A stretch of 7,771 nucleotides of DNA from CAYVBJ01 sp964415185 (GCA_964415185.1 CAYPZI010000135.1:1-7771); one strand, 5' to 3'; shown: positions 1-5,685, counted from the stretch's first letter. Numbers and translations are program-made. Notes: a model not told the origin generated them from the sequence alone.

Positions 1-45
1 AATTGGTAAGTGTATGTAGCTGAGATTTTGGTTAATTGCCCTCAC

Positions 46-170
46 CCGGTACACACCCCTGCTTTTCCCGAATCGCCTGACGGCGTTCGGGCAAATCTGT
101 CCCCTCTCGAGAGGGGACAGCCTTATCAAAATGCCGAAGGCGATTTTGATAAGGCAGGGGTGTGTACCGG
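46..170. repeat. Composite inverted-repeat element with three internal hairpins (REP/MITE-like)
   Basis: The outer arms CCGGTACACACCCCTGC (46-62) and its exact reverse complement (154-170) form a 17-bp perfect stem. Three further hairpins are enclosed: 67-91 (CCCGAA...TTCGGG with an inner CGCC/GGCG), 97-120 (a perfect 24-bp palindrome, half-site CTGTCCCCTCTC), and 121-154 (12-bp stem CCTTATCAAAAT/ATTTTGATAAGG, then a bulged GCC/GGC with a GAA loop). Nearly every base pairs, giving a four-way-junction fold in RNA or single-stranded DNA. It starts 7 bases beyond the stop of the minus-strand dehydrogenase gene, so that transcript would carry it at its 3' end; no T-run follows, so it is not a classical terminator. 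It encodes no protein. Mobility and membership of a dispersed family are inferences from architecture. Confidence 0.85.
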
Positions 171-177
171 CGTTGGC

Positions 178-819
178 TTAATCTGCAACACTCCTCACCG
201 CCTCTTCCACAGGCACATCCCCCGATACCAAATCCAGCGTCTTCCCTGCCGTTCCGGGTGTCTCAAATATCTCCGCCAGCACGGCTGCCACATCCGCACG
301 GGGAATTTCGCCCCTCTCAAGATCCTGCCCAAGTAAAACTTTACCGGTACCGGGCTCACCGGTCAGCCGGCCGGGCTTTAAAATGGTGTAATCGAGCCCG
401 CTTTTTCGCACGGCTTCATCTGCTTCGGCCTTGGCTTTCTGGTAGACCTGAAACACCTCGCTTCCCCGCGGCTCATCAAGCCCCATTGCACTGATGATCA
501 CATAGCGTTTGATGCCGTTTTTCCTGGCAGCCTCAATCAGCTTGATGGCGCCGTCGCGATCGACCGTCCATTTCCGCTCCGCACCACTGCCCGGGCCGGC
601 ACCCGCCGCAAAGAGAACCGCATCTGCATCTCCGACAGCCTCCGATATATCCTCCTCTTTCTCAATATCGCAAACCACCGGCTCGGCACCGGCCTTTCGC
701 AAATCCTCAGCCTGTTCCTGTTTCCGGATAATACCACGAACTGAATGGCCTTTCTTTTTTAAAATCGGGTGAAGCAGCATGGCAATTTTTCCGTGTCCGC
801 CGACAATTGTGATTTTCAT
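178..819 (-). CDS. Atypical SDR-family NAD(P)-binding protein (YhfK-like)
   Basis: A 213-residue cytoplasmic Rossmann-fold protein. The N-terminal VGGHGKIA (residues 6-13) is the glycine-rich nucleotide loop after the first beta strand. R29/R32 could favour NADPH, and AAGAG (71-75) follows the fourth strand. ISAMG (109-113) with Y126 and K130 (YQKAK) gives a short-chain-dehydrogenase-like Ser/Tyr/Lys set. The later KPGRLT, EPGTG and DLERGEIPRADVA segments closely resemble Bacillus YhfK and related NAD(P)H-binding proteins of about 210 residues, so the gene appears complete. The substrate is unknown; relatives are annotated as NAD(P)-dependent epimerase/dehydratase or NAD(P)H-binding protein. 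The ATG at 819-817 puts the glycine loop at the expected position; no Shine-Dalgarno site precedes it. It is monocistronic here, and its base composition is visibly more GC-rich than that of the genes on the right. Confidence 0.9.
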   Translation of the reverse strand: MKITIVGGHGKIAMLLHPILKKKGHSVRGIIRKQEQAEDLRKAGAEPVVCDIEKEEDISEAVGDADAVLFAAGAGPGSGAERKWTVDRDGAIKLIEAARKNGIKRYVIISAMGLDEPRGSEVFQVYQKAKAEADEAVRKSGLDYTILKPGRLTGEPGTGKVLLGQDLERGEIPRADVAAVLAEIFETPGTAGKTLDLVSGDVPVEEAVRSVAD

Positions 820-843
820 CTTAAAATGGTTTTGAGGTTAGTA

Positions 844-849
844 CTTATA
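844..849 (-). promoter_or_regulatory. Possible -10 element for the SDR gene
   Basis: On the minus strand the sequence reads TATAAG, ending 24 bases before the ATG at 819. It matches five of six positions of a TATAAT-like box. The region where a -35 box would lie is occupied by the heptamer tandem repeat. No good TAnnTTTG box of Bacteroidota type is visible, so the assignment is tentative. Confidence 0.25.
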
Positions 850-860
850 CTATGAATGAT

Positions 861-893
861 AAAAGGGAAAACGCAAAAGGCAAAACGGAAAAG
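861..893. repeat. Heptanucleotide tandem repeat, unit AAAASGS
   Basis: AAAA recurs at 861, 868, 875, 882 and 889, exactly every seven bases, with units AAAAGGG, AAAACGC, AAAAGGC, AAAACGG and a partial AAAAG. Four full copies and one partial copy are therefore present. It lies 42-74 bases upstream of the start codon of the minus-strand dehydrogenase gene. Confidence 0.8.
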
Positions 894-971
894 TTGAGGG
901 TTATAGTTTGAATGTGCCTAAACAGGTATTGTAAATTATCACACAGGAGCTAATTTTTGGCCTGGAGAATA

Positions 972-1130
972 ATCTGCGAAACTCAGCGGCAAATTCTGCG
1001 AAAATCTGCGAGAAAAAAACTGTTCGATATTTTGTTCATGATAAATTATTCTTTCACTTACCAACCCTGCTCCTCAACCATTGCGCAACTTTGCGCTCAT
1101 TGGGGTTACTTAACCTTTGCGCCTTTAACC
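972..1130. repeat. Cluster of degenerate CTGCGAAA / CTTTGCGC motifs
   Basis: TCTGCGAAA occurs at 973-981 and 995-1003, with a third partial copy TCTGCGAG at 1005-1012. Downstream are ACTTTGCGC (around 1088) and ACCTTTGCGCC (1113-1123). The last 11-mer recurs in the other large non-coding region at 3624-3634, which argues for dispersed repeat sequence rather than coding sequence. Its origin is unknown. Confidence 0.5.
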
Positions 1131-1256
1131 TCTAAATTGTAAAAAAAAGAAAATGAGTTCATATTTTTTTTAAACCTTTTGAAATATCCATACTATTTTT
1201 CATATAAATTGATTATCTACAATAGTTTCTAAAATCCAAACAACTGATTTGAGTAC

Positions 1257-3254
1257 ATGTTAAATTTAAAATCAATTCGATTCACCCATACAATTCTCAC
1301 ACTTCTCCTCTTTTCATTGGCAATTCCACTGCAGGCACAAGAACAGAAAATTGTCCTTGAACCGGCCGAACTGCAATTAAAAGTTGGTGAAGAGGCAAAA
1401 ATAAACGCAACCGTTACCGGTGAAAACGGAGAGGTAACCGCAGATTCCGTTTTCTTTTTTTCAAGGGCACGCCGCTCTCTTGCCGTAACCCGCGAAGGCA
1501 ACGTCAAAGCCATGGCGCCCGGCACATTTTCAATCCTGGCAATCAGGCCCTCCCGCGATAACGGGCCTATGCTCCGTGCAGAACTGAAGGTTACGGTTGA
1601 GCATCCTCCTCTTGACAGAATTGTTTTTAAAGATACACCTTCCAAAATCTATGCCGGTACATCTGTTATGCTCGAAACAGATGTGTATGATGAAATGGAT
1701 TTCCAAAGAGAAGATCTTGATATCTCGAATTTCAGCTCCTCGAATCCTGAAATTGCCGAAGTCGATAATTTCGGTTTCATTAAAGGCAAAAAACCCGGAA
1801 GGGTTGATATTACCGCATCAATTGAAGGTATCGAAAACTCGTTTACTGCTGCGGTTGTGAAAAACCCGGTTGAAACTATTGAAATTAGCCTCGACAAAAG
1901 CAGCGGAATCAGAACCGGAGACGTGATCAATATCCGGGCAATGGCCATAGACAGTAAAGGCAGGGCGGTTGAAGATGCCCCGATTGAGTACTCTTTTACG
2001 TCAAGGCCGGACGACAACCGCGGTCCCGCTGCTCCGGCACAAATCGCTCAAAACGGAAAGTTTGTTGCCAATAAAGCCGGAATGTATACTCTTACTGTCC
2101 GTAATGCCAACTCTGTTGCCGAAGCTACAATACGCGTTGAACCCAGAAATGTACAAAGAGAAATCGAAGTTGTTGGTCATGGCGCCGTTACCGATGTCCC
2201 GACATCAGATCTCTGGATTTGGGAAGGAGTAGACGGCCGCGATTACGCTGTAACCGGTACCCACGTTGGTCGCGGTGAGGCCTTTTTCTGGGATGTTACC
2301 GACCCCGCCAACATGGTAATAATCGATACCGTAACCGTTGATGCGCGGGTTGTGAATGATGTAAAGGTAACCGATGACGGCAAATATGCCGTCATCACTC
2401 GTGAAGGAGCTTCCAATCGTAAAAACGGGCTTGTAATCCTGGATGTTACCAACCCAGGGGATGTTCAAATCATCTCAAGGTTTGATGACGGGCTGACAGG
2501 CGGTGTGCATAATGTGTTCCTGTATGAAGATCACATCTACGCCATCAATAACGGCCGCCGGTACGATATTATCAATATGGAAGATCCCTACAATCCCTAT
2601 CGCGTGAGCCGGTTTGAACTTGAAACTCCGGGCCATGCCGTCCATGATGTATGGGTGGTTGACGGAGTTATCTACTCTTCAAACTGGACCGATGGTGTTG
2701 TTGCCGTTGATATCGGCAGTAACCTGGATGGCGATATGCAAGGCCTTGGCGGCTCTCCTGAAAACCCGGTTGAATTGGGAAGATATACGTATCCGAGCGG
2801 CTGGAATCATGCGGCATTTCCATTTAAAAGTGAATCGGCAGATAAATTCTACATTGCCGCCGGGGATGAGGCATTTCCGAACGGCGACCCTGCCGGATGG
2901 ATTCACTTCTTTGAACTGGGTGACTGGGAAAATGCCGAAGAAGTTGCACGATATGAAGTTCCCGAAGCCGGTACCCACAATCTCTGGATTGAAGATGAAG
3001 TGATGTATGTAGCCTATTACCAGGGCGGACTCCGGGTAGTTGATATCAGCGGAGAACTGATGGGTAACCTGTACGACCAGGGCCGGGAAATAGCAAGATT
3101 TCTGCCGAAGGTTCGTGAAGGCCGCGCCCCCAATACCCCTATGGCCTGGGGCCCTCAGCCATATAAAGGCCTCATTTATGTATCTGATATGAGTTCGGGA
3201 CTCTGGGCACTGCGCCTGAAGCCGATAGATGATGAAACCGGCAATGCACCCTGA
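1257..3254 (+). CDS. Secreted Ig-like (Big2-type) and LVIVD-repeat beta-propeller protein
   Basis: A 665-residue exported protein. Residues 1-27 form a Sec signal peptide (basic start, hydrophobic core ILTLLLFSLAIPL, likely cleavage after LQA). No lipobox cysteine is present. Three bacterial Ig-like modules follow at about 31-119, 120-207 and 208-298; each opens with a PxELxLxxGE- or LDKSSGIRTGD-like strand and holds a 'GxxKAxxPG' or 'GKFVANKAG' turn. From about 302 to 657 there is a beta-propeller of LVIVD type: GLVILDVTNP, GVVAVDI and GLRVVDISG are its signature strands. Histidines recur near blade starts (H336, H418, H460, H463, H518, H574). It probably acts in the periplasm or at the cell surface in binding or adhesion; no catalytic motif or C-terminal sorting domain is visible. 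The ATG fits the signal peptide. It is monocistronic, and 572 bases of repeat-rich DNA follow. Confidence 0.9.
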   Translation: MLNLKSIRFTHTILTLLLFSLAIPLQAQEQKIVLEPAELQLKVGEEAKINATVTGENGEVTADSVFFFSRARRSLAVTREGNVKAMAPGTFSILAIRPSRDNGPMLRAELKVTVEHPPLDRIVFKDTPSKIYAGTSVMLETDVYDEMDFQREDLDISNFSSSNPEIAEVDNFGFIKGKKPGRVDITASIEGIENSFTAAVVKNPVETIEISLDKSSGIRTGDVINIRAMAIDSKGRAVEDAPIEYSFTSRPDDNRGPAAPAQIAQNGKFVANKAGMYTLTVRNANSVAEATIRVEPRNVQREIEVVGHGAVTDVPTSDLWIWEGVDGRDYAVTGTHVGRGEAFFWDVTDPANMVIIDTVTVDARVVNDVKVTDDGKYAVITREGASNRKNGLVILDVTNPGDVQIISRFDDGLTGGVHNVFLYEDHIYAINNGRRYDIINMEDPYNPYRVSRFELETPGHAVHDVWVVDGVIYSSNWTDGVVAVDIGSNLDGDMQGLGGSPENPVELGRYTYPSGWNHAAFPFKSESADKFYIAAGDEAFPNGDPAGWIHFFELGDWENAEEVARYEVPEAGTHNLWIEDEVMYVAYYQGGLRVVDISGELMGNLYDQGREIARFLPKVREGRAPNTPMAWGPQPYKGLIYVSDMSSGLWALRLKPIDDETGNAP

Positions 3255-3269
3255 GCAAAACAAAGCAAC

Positions 3270-3750
3270 CTCGACTGACGAGAGGGAATGGCTTACAACA
3301 CAGGCCTGTCCCGGTCATTCGTCTGTCGAACATTGAAGGGCATGGCGCGTGGAGATAGTGCCGGTTGGATTCAGCCGCTAAAATTCGTCAGACGACCGGA
3401 TAATTATATACCCGTTGATTAATCTTGCCCTCAGTCGTCAGACGAAGTGCCGTTTCTCTCGACTGACGAGTGGAAGCATCACCTATTTCACAGGTTTGCC
3501 CCGGTCACTCGTCTGACGTATTGCCAGGGGCTTGGTGACCTCCGGGCGGCACTGCATAATTCACTGCAACCTTAACTTGCCAGACGAGGTCCGGATCAAA
3601 TTCAGAGTAGCGACTTTTGCGATACCTTTGCGCCCTCTGCGTGAAACCCCGGCTGCAGTCGGTGGTTGGATCATCATCCTTGCAACACGTCAGATGAGCT
3701 GAGAGATTGCCGACCTTGCTTTTTTTCCTTGCCCTCAGTCGCCAGACGAG
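3270..3750. repeat. Nine-copy cluster of a 13-bp dyad, consensus CTCGTC-N-GACGAG
   Basis: Copies are at 3270-3282 (CTCGACTGACGAG), 3318-3330 (TTCGTCTGTCGAA), 3384-3396 (TTCGTCAGACGAC), 3434-3446 (GTCGTCAGACGAA), 3458-3470 (CTCGACTGACGAG), 3508-3520 (CTCGTCTGACGTA), 3576-3588 (CTTGCCAGACGAG), 3686-3698 (CACGTCAGATGAG) and 3738-3750 (GTCGCCAGACGAG). The ideal form has 6-bp arms around one central A/T; each copy departs from it by one to three bases. Start-to-start distances are 48, 66, 50, 24, 50, 68, 110 and 52. I saw no further copies elsewhere in the window. Function is unknown: a protein-binding site array or a decaying palindromic repeat family are both possible. Confidence 0.8.
3270..3750 (+). 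repeat. Diverged direct duplication: unit A 3270-3446, unit B 3458-3750
   Basis: The two units share collinear blocks. Both start with CTCGACTGACGAG (3270, 3458), continue with CACAGG..TG.CCCGGTCA.TCGTCTG (3300 and about 3490), and end with CTTGCCCTCAGTCG followed by a T or C and CAGACGA (from 3424 and 3728). Spacing of the dyads inside the units also matches (48/50, then 66/68). Unit B is about 115 bases longer, mostly between its third and last dyads, where a CTTTGCGC-type motif (3624-3647) lies. Confidence 0.6.
3624..3647. repeat. CTTTGCGCC...CTGCGTGAAA motif copy
   Basis: ACCTTTGCGCC here is identical to 1113-1123 in the earlier intergenic region and is followed by CTCTGCGTGAAAC. It lies in the extra segment of unit B, consistent with insertion of a dispersed repeat. 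Read on the minus strand it would encode FTQRAQR, low-complexity peptide typical of translated repeats. Confidence 0.45.
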
Positions 3751-3826
3751 GATGATGATATCTGATTCAAATATTTTACGCATATTATTCTTACACCGAA
3801 CATAAAATCAGACCAATCAAAATCCT

Positions 3827-4504
3827 GTGTTTGAAAAACTCAAAAATCTTAAAGAAACACTTCAAAATTCAATAAACCGTCCGTCATTTGACCCGTCACA
3901 TTTCAACGACCCGCTGGCTATGTCTATTCAGTGGACCCCGATAAAAAGAGGCGGATCCAATTTTGGAACACATAATTTAGTTGAAAAAAGTCCTAATGAG
4001 GTGGCCTTTCAGGCTACCCTGGGAGCAAAATTGTTCAGTTTTGCCTTTATTATTGCAGGAATTTCTGTTCCCGTTTTTATTCTTGTGCCATTTCAAGATG
4101 ATCCGGTTGGAAATCCAGTAGGGATAAGCGAGATTTTGTTTATTTCACTGTTTGGACTCGTTTTTGTCGGCGCAGGTATTTTTATGCTTCGATCTTATAT
4201 GAAACCGGTCAAATTTGACAAAATGAATGGGTATTTCTGGAAAGGCTGGAAAACTCCTCAACCTTATAATCCCGAAAATGAACGACTCAAAGATGCCGTC
4301 AGGCTGGTTGATATACACGCTCTCCAGATCATTTCCGAGTATATCCGCGGTGACAAGAAAAGTTATTACAGTTATGAACTCAATCTTGTTTTAAAAAACG
4401 GTGAAAGAGTAAACGTAATTGACCATGGCAATAAAAACAAAGTTATAGAAGATGCAAACAGGCTTGCAAACTTTCTGGGCAAGCCTGTCTGGAATGCGAC
4501 CTGA
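3827..4504 (+). CDS. Conserved-looking two-helix membrane protein of unknown function
   Basis: A 225-residue protein that I cannot assign to a named family. Residues 1-65 are soluble, with FDPSHFNDPLAMSIQWTPIK followed by a Gly-rich turn. Two transmembrane helices lie at about 69-89 and 102-122, joined by a short acidic loop (QDDPVGNPVG). The C-terminal domain (about 126-225) alternates beta strands and ends in a helix: FDKMNGYFWKGW, VDIHALQIISEY, SYYSYELNLVLKNGERVNVIDHG, then IEDANRLANFLGKPVW. This layout suggests a small PH-like or membrane-proximal domain, by inference only. The start is GTG: an in-frame stop at 3803-3805 leaves no ATG upstream, and the next in-frame Met is residue 32. No Shine-Dalgarno site. 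It stands alone and converges with nuoK. Confidence 0.75.
   Translation: MFEKLKNLKETLQNSINRPSFDPSHFNDPLAMSIQWTPIKRGGSNFGTHNLVEKSPNEVAFQATLGAKLFSFAFIIAGISVPVFILVPFQDDPVGNPVGISEILFISLFGLVFVGAGIFMLRSYMKPVKFDKMNGYFWKGWKTPQPYNPENERLKDAVRLVDIHALQIISEYIRGDKKSYYSYELNLVLKNGERVNVIDHGNKNKVIEDANRLANFLGKPVWNAT
4458..4488 (+). repeat. 10-bp inverted repeat inside the 3' end of the membrane-protein gene
   Basis: ACAGGCTTGC (4458-4467) and GCAAGCCTGT (4479-4488) are perfect arms around an 11-base loop, ending 13 bases before the TGA stop codon. No T-run follows. It could stabilise the 3' end of the mRNA or slow transcription, or it may be a by-product of coding. Confidence 0.6.
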
Positions 4505-4612
4505 TAATTACATTTTGAATTGCAATGAATGTAGAGGGAAGCAAGGAAAACCTTTAAAGTTAAAACCACAATATAAAAGGATACTTCTGTCGTCTCAATG
4601 ATTCAATGCCAG

Positions 4613-4653
4613 GTAAGTCATCGGACTTTGACGGAAACGGTTCAATGACTTAC
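4613..4653. repeat. 9-bp inverted repeat, GTAAGTCAT / ATGACTTAC
   Basis: Perfect arms at 4613-4621 and 4645-4653 enclose a 23-base loop. TTCAATG occurs just outside the left arm (4602-4608) and again at the end of the loop (4641-4647). It lies about 155 bases beyond the nuoK stop and 109 bases beyond the 3827 gene stop. Confidence 0.5.
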
Positions 4654-4680
4654 ATCACAATTTTCAACTTTAATGCCCAC

Positions 4681-4701
4681 CAGGCTTACAGCCTGCTTTT
4701 T
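4681..4701 (+). terminator. Weak candidate terminator hairpin
   Basis: CAGGC (4681-4685), loop TTACA, GCCTG (4691-4695), then CTTTTTG. The 5-bp GC-rich stem with five T residues fits a weak intrinsic terminator for plus-strand transcription, but it is 177 bases beyond the stop codon. Confidence 0.35.
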
Positions 4702-4806
4702 GCTCTGTCGGAATCCGGCGGCGAGGGTACAATTTTAACCACTGAATCGTGTTAAGTCAATGTTCAAATGTGGATTGAAATCTGACAGGTTTTGATTGAC
4801 AAGAAA

Positions 4807-5109
4807 CTACCACCGAAGAAGATTCACTTCACTGATATCAACAGACAGGTTATTCCTGAAAATTGCCAGAATGATGGCAAGTCCCACAACAACTTCGGCT
4901 GCGGCTACTGACAGTGAGAAGAACACAAGAATTTGCCCGGCTATATCACCATGATAGGCACTGAATGAGACGAGCGACAAATTAACGGCATTCAGCATCA
5001 GCTCAACGCACATAAAAACGACAATTGCATTTCGCCGGGTAAGTACACCGATTGTACCTATTGTAAAAAGAATTGCACTTAGAGCGAGATACCAATCTAT
5101 TCCAATCAT
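4807..5109 (-). CDS. nuoK: NADH-quinone oxidoreductase subunit K
   Basis: A 100-residue membrane subunit of respiratory complex I, homologous to MrpC and mitochondrial ND4L. Three transmembrane helices lie at about 5-23, 28-50 and 58-83. The two membrane glutamates essential for proton translocation in Escherichia coli NuoK, E36 (FMCVELMLNAVNL) and E72 (SVAAAEVVVGLAI), are at exactly the same positions here, and the cytoplasmic loop arginines R25/R26 (TRRN) are also kept. Length matches the family norm. The ATG lies one base after the nuoJ TAG, with GGAGAA in the end of nuoJ as ribosome-binding site, so the two genes are surely cotranscribed. NuoK works with NuoJ, NuoA and NuoH in the membrane arm. 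The usual next gene, nuoL, is absent. Confidence 0.97.
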   Translation of the reverse strand: MIGIDWYLALSAILFTIGTIGVLTRRNAIVVFMCVELMLNAVNLSLVSFSAYHGDIAGQILVFFSLSVAAAEVVVGLAIILAIFRNNLSVDISEVNLLRW

Positions 5110-5110
5110 T

Positions 5111-5626
5111 CTAATTCTCCGGTTTCTTGATTTTAAATTGTGCTACCACAAGTGCACCTACAACCCCCGCTGTCAGCAGAATGGCTGTCATTTCAAATGG
5201 AAAAAGATATTCGGAAAAAAGCACATCCCCCACAGCTTCAACGGTTCCGATTTCCTGCATTTCAGGTGATATTTCAGGCAGCATATCGGTGATCCCGCCA
5301 ATACTGTAAAAAATCTGGCCCATAACGGCTACAGCCAGCAAAAAAGCTATAAAATACCGGATTCGGAATTTGTCGAGGAATTTCTCTTCATCTTCAATAT
5401 TCAATAACATGATCACGAACAGAAACAATACCATAATAGCACCTGCATAAACGAGTACCTGGATAACCGCCAGGAACTGGGCTTGCAGCAAAAGATAAAT
5501 ACCTGCAATTGAAATCAGGTTCAAAACTAAAAACAGTGCACTGTTCACTGTATTCTTGTTAAGGATCATAGCCAACGCCGAAGCAATGGCAAGAACTGCA
5601 AGCACAATAAAAGTATAAGTTATCAT
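5111..5626 (-). CDS. nuoJ: NADH-quinone oxidoreductase subunit J
   Basis: A 171-residue inner-membrane subunit of complex I (ND6 homologue). Five transmembrane helices are apparent at about 2-22, 27-47, 51-76, 91-109 and 142-163. The third helix contains the family hallmark LVYAGAIMVLFLFVIMLLN (58-76), in which Y60 corresponds to the conserved tyrosine near the pi-bulge that couples quinone chemistry to proton pumping. FPFEMTAILLTAGVVGALV (142-160) matches the final conserved helix with its glutamate. Length is typical of bacterial NuoJ. The ATG at 5626-5624 has no Shine-Dalgarno site. nuoK follows after one base. Upstream, uppP lies on the same strand 103 bases away; the pair could be read from the uppP promoter or from its own, and I see no clear box. 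Confidence 0.96.
   Translation of the reverse strand: MITYTFIVLAVLAIASALAMILNKNTVNSALFLVLNLISIAGIYLLLQAQFLAVIQVLVYAGAIMVLFLFVIMLLNIEDEEKFLDKFRIRYFIAFLLAVAVMGQIFYSIGGITDMLPEISPEMQEIGTVEAVGDVLFSEYLFPFEMTAILLTAGVVGALVVAQFKIKKPEN
5115..5120 (-). promoter_or_regulatory. Ribosome-binding site of nuoK inside nuoJ
   Basis: On the minus strand GGAGAA sits five bases before the nuoK ATG, within the last codons of nuoJ. It is the clearest Shine-Dalgarno sequence in the window; other genes here lack one. This fits translational coupling of nuoJ and nuoK. Confidence 0.7.
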
Positions 5627-5685
5627 ATGGTATATCTGTTCTTATAGGTCACGAAAGGTAGAGAAATTTCAAAATGGCTTCAAGA

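Larger units (their letters stand above)
820..1256. other. 437-bp intergenic region between divergent genes, with degenerate repeats
   Basis: No credible gene is present. The left third carries a 7-bp tandem repeat (861-893) and a possible promoter for the minus-strand gene. The middle has three TCTGCGA motifs (973, 995, 1005). Next come GCAACTTTGCGCT (1085-1097) and AACCTTTGCGCCTTTAACC (1112-1130), which shares ACCTTTGCGCC with 3624-3634. The last 120 bases are strongly AT-rich and lead into the secreted-protein gene at 1257. Possible Bacteroidota-type promoter elements there are TTTG at 1178-1181 and TAAATTG at 1205-1211, but the match is weak. No Shine-Dalgarno site precedes 1257. Confidence 0.7.
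3255..3826. other. 572-bp non-coding region filled with short palindromic repeats
   Basis: No convincing gene lies between the propeller gene and the membrane-protein gene. The stretch is dominated by nine copies of a 13-bp dyad and a diverged duplication, listed separately. An open frame on the minus strand (3783-3505) runs through the second duplicated unit, but it is composed of repeat sequence and shows no domain. The last 75 bases are AT-rich and should hold the promoter of the 3827 gene; no clear consensus box was found. Confidence 0.75.
4505..4806. other. 302-bp intergenic region between convergent genes
   Basis: No gene is seen. As the meeting point of plus-strand transcription from 3827 and minus-strand transcription from nuoJK it should hold termination signals. 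Two candidate hairpins are visible (4613-4653 and 4681-4701); neither is a strong bidirectional terminator. In particular, no start of nuoL, the usual follower of nuoK, appears on the minus strand. Confidence 0.7.

Noticed and set aside
10..336. Open frame of 108 codons on the plus strand at the left edge
   Set aside because: It runs through the palindromic element and antisense to the dehydrogenase gene; its peptide has no domain-like pattern.
957..1142. Short plus-strand open frame with a TTG start
   Set aside because: It is made of the CTGCGAAA and CTTTGCGC repeat motifs, with no start context and no recognisable protein features.
1440..1460. Poly-T tract early in the propeller gene as a possible slippage or frameshift site
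   Set aside because: The reading frame is intact on both sides and the tract only encodes VFFFS; there is no sign of a shifted frame.
2679..3263. Long minus-strand open frame opposite the propeller domain
   Set aside because: It is a shadow of the plus-strand gene, whose propeller motifs cover the whole interval; the antisense peptide has no coherent domain.
3270..3750. CRISPR array
   Set aside because: The repeated motif is only 13 bp, each copy differs, spacing ranges from 24 to 110 bases, and no cas gene is present.
3505..3783. 92-codon minus-strand open frame in the dyad cluster
   Set aside because: It is translated repeat sequence (includes FTQRAQR) lying in the duplicated non-coding unit B; hydrophilic, with no domain or ribosome-binding site.
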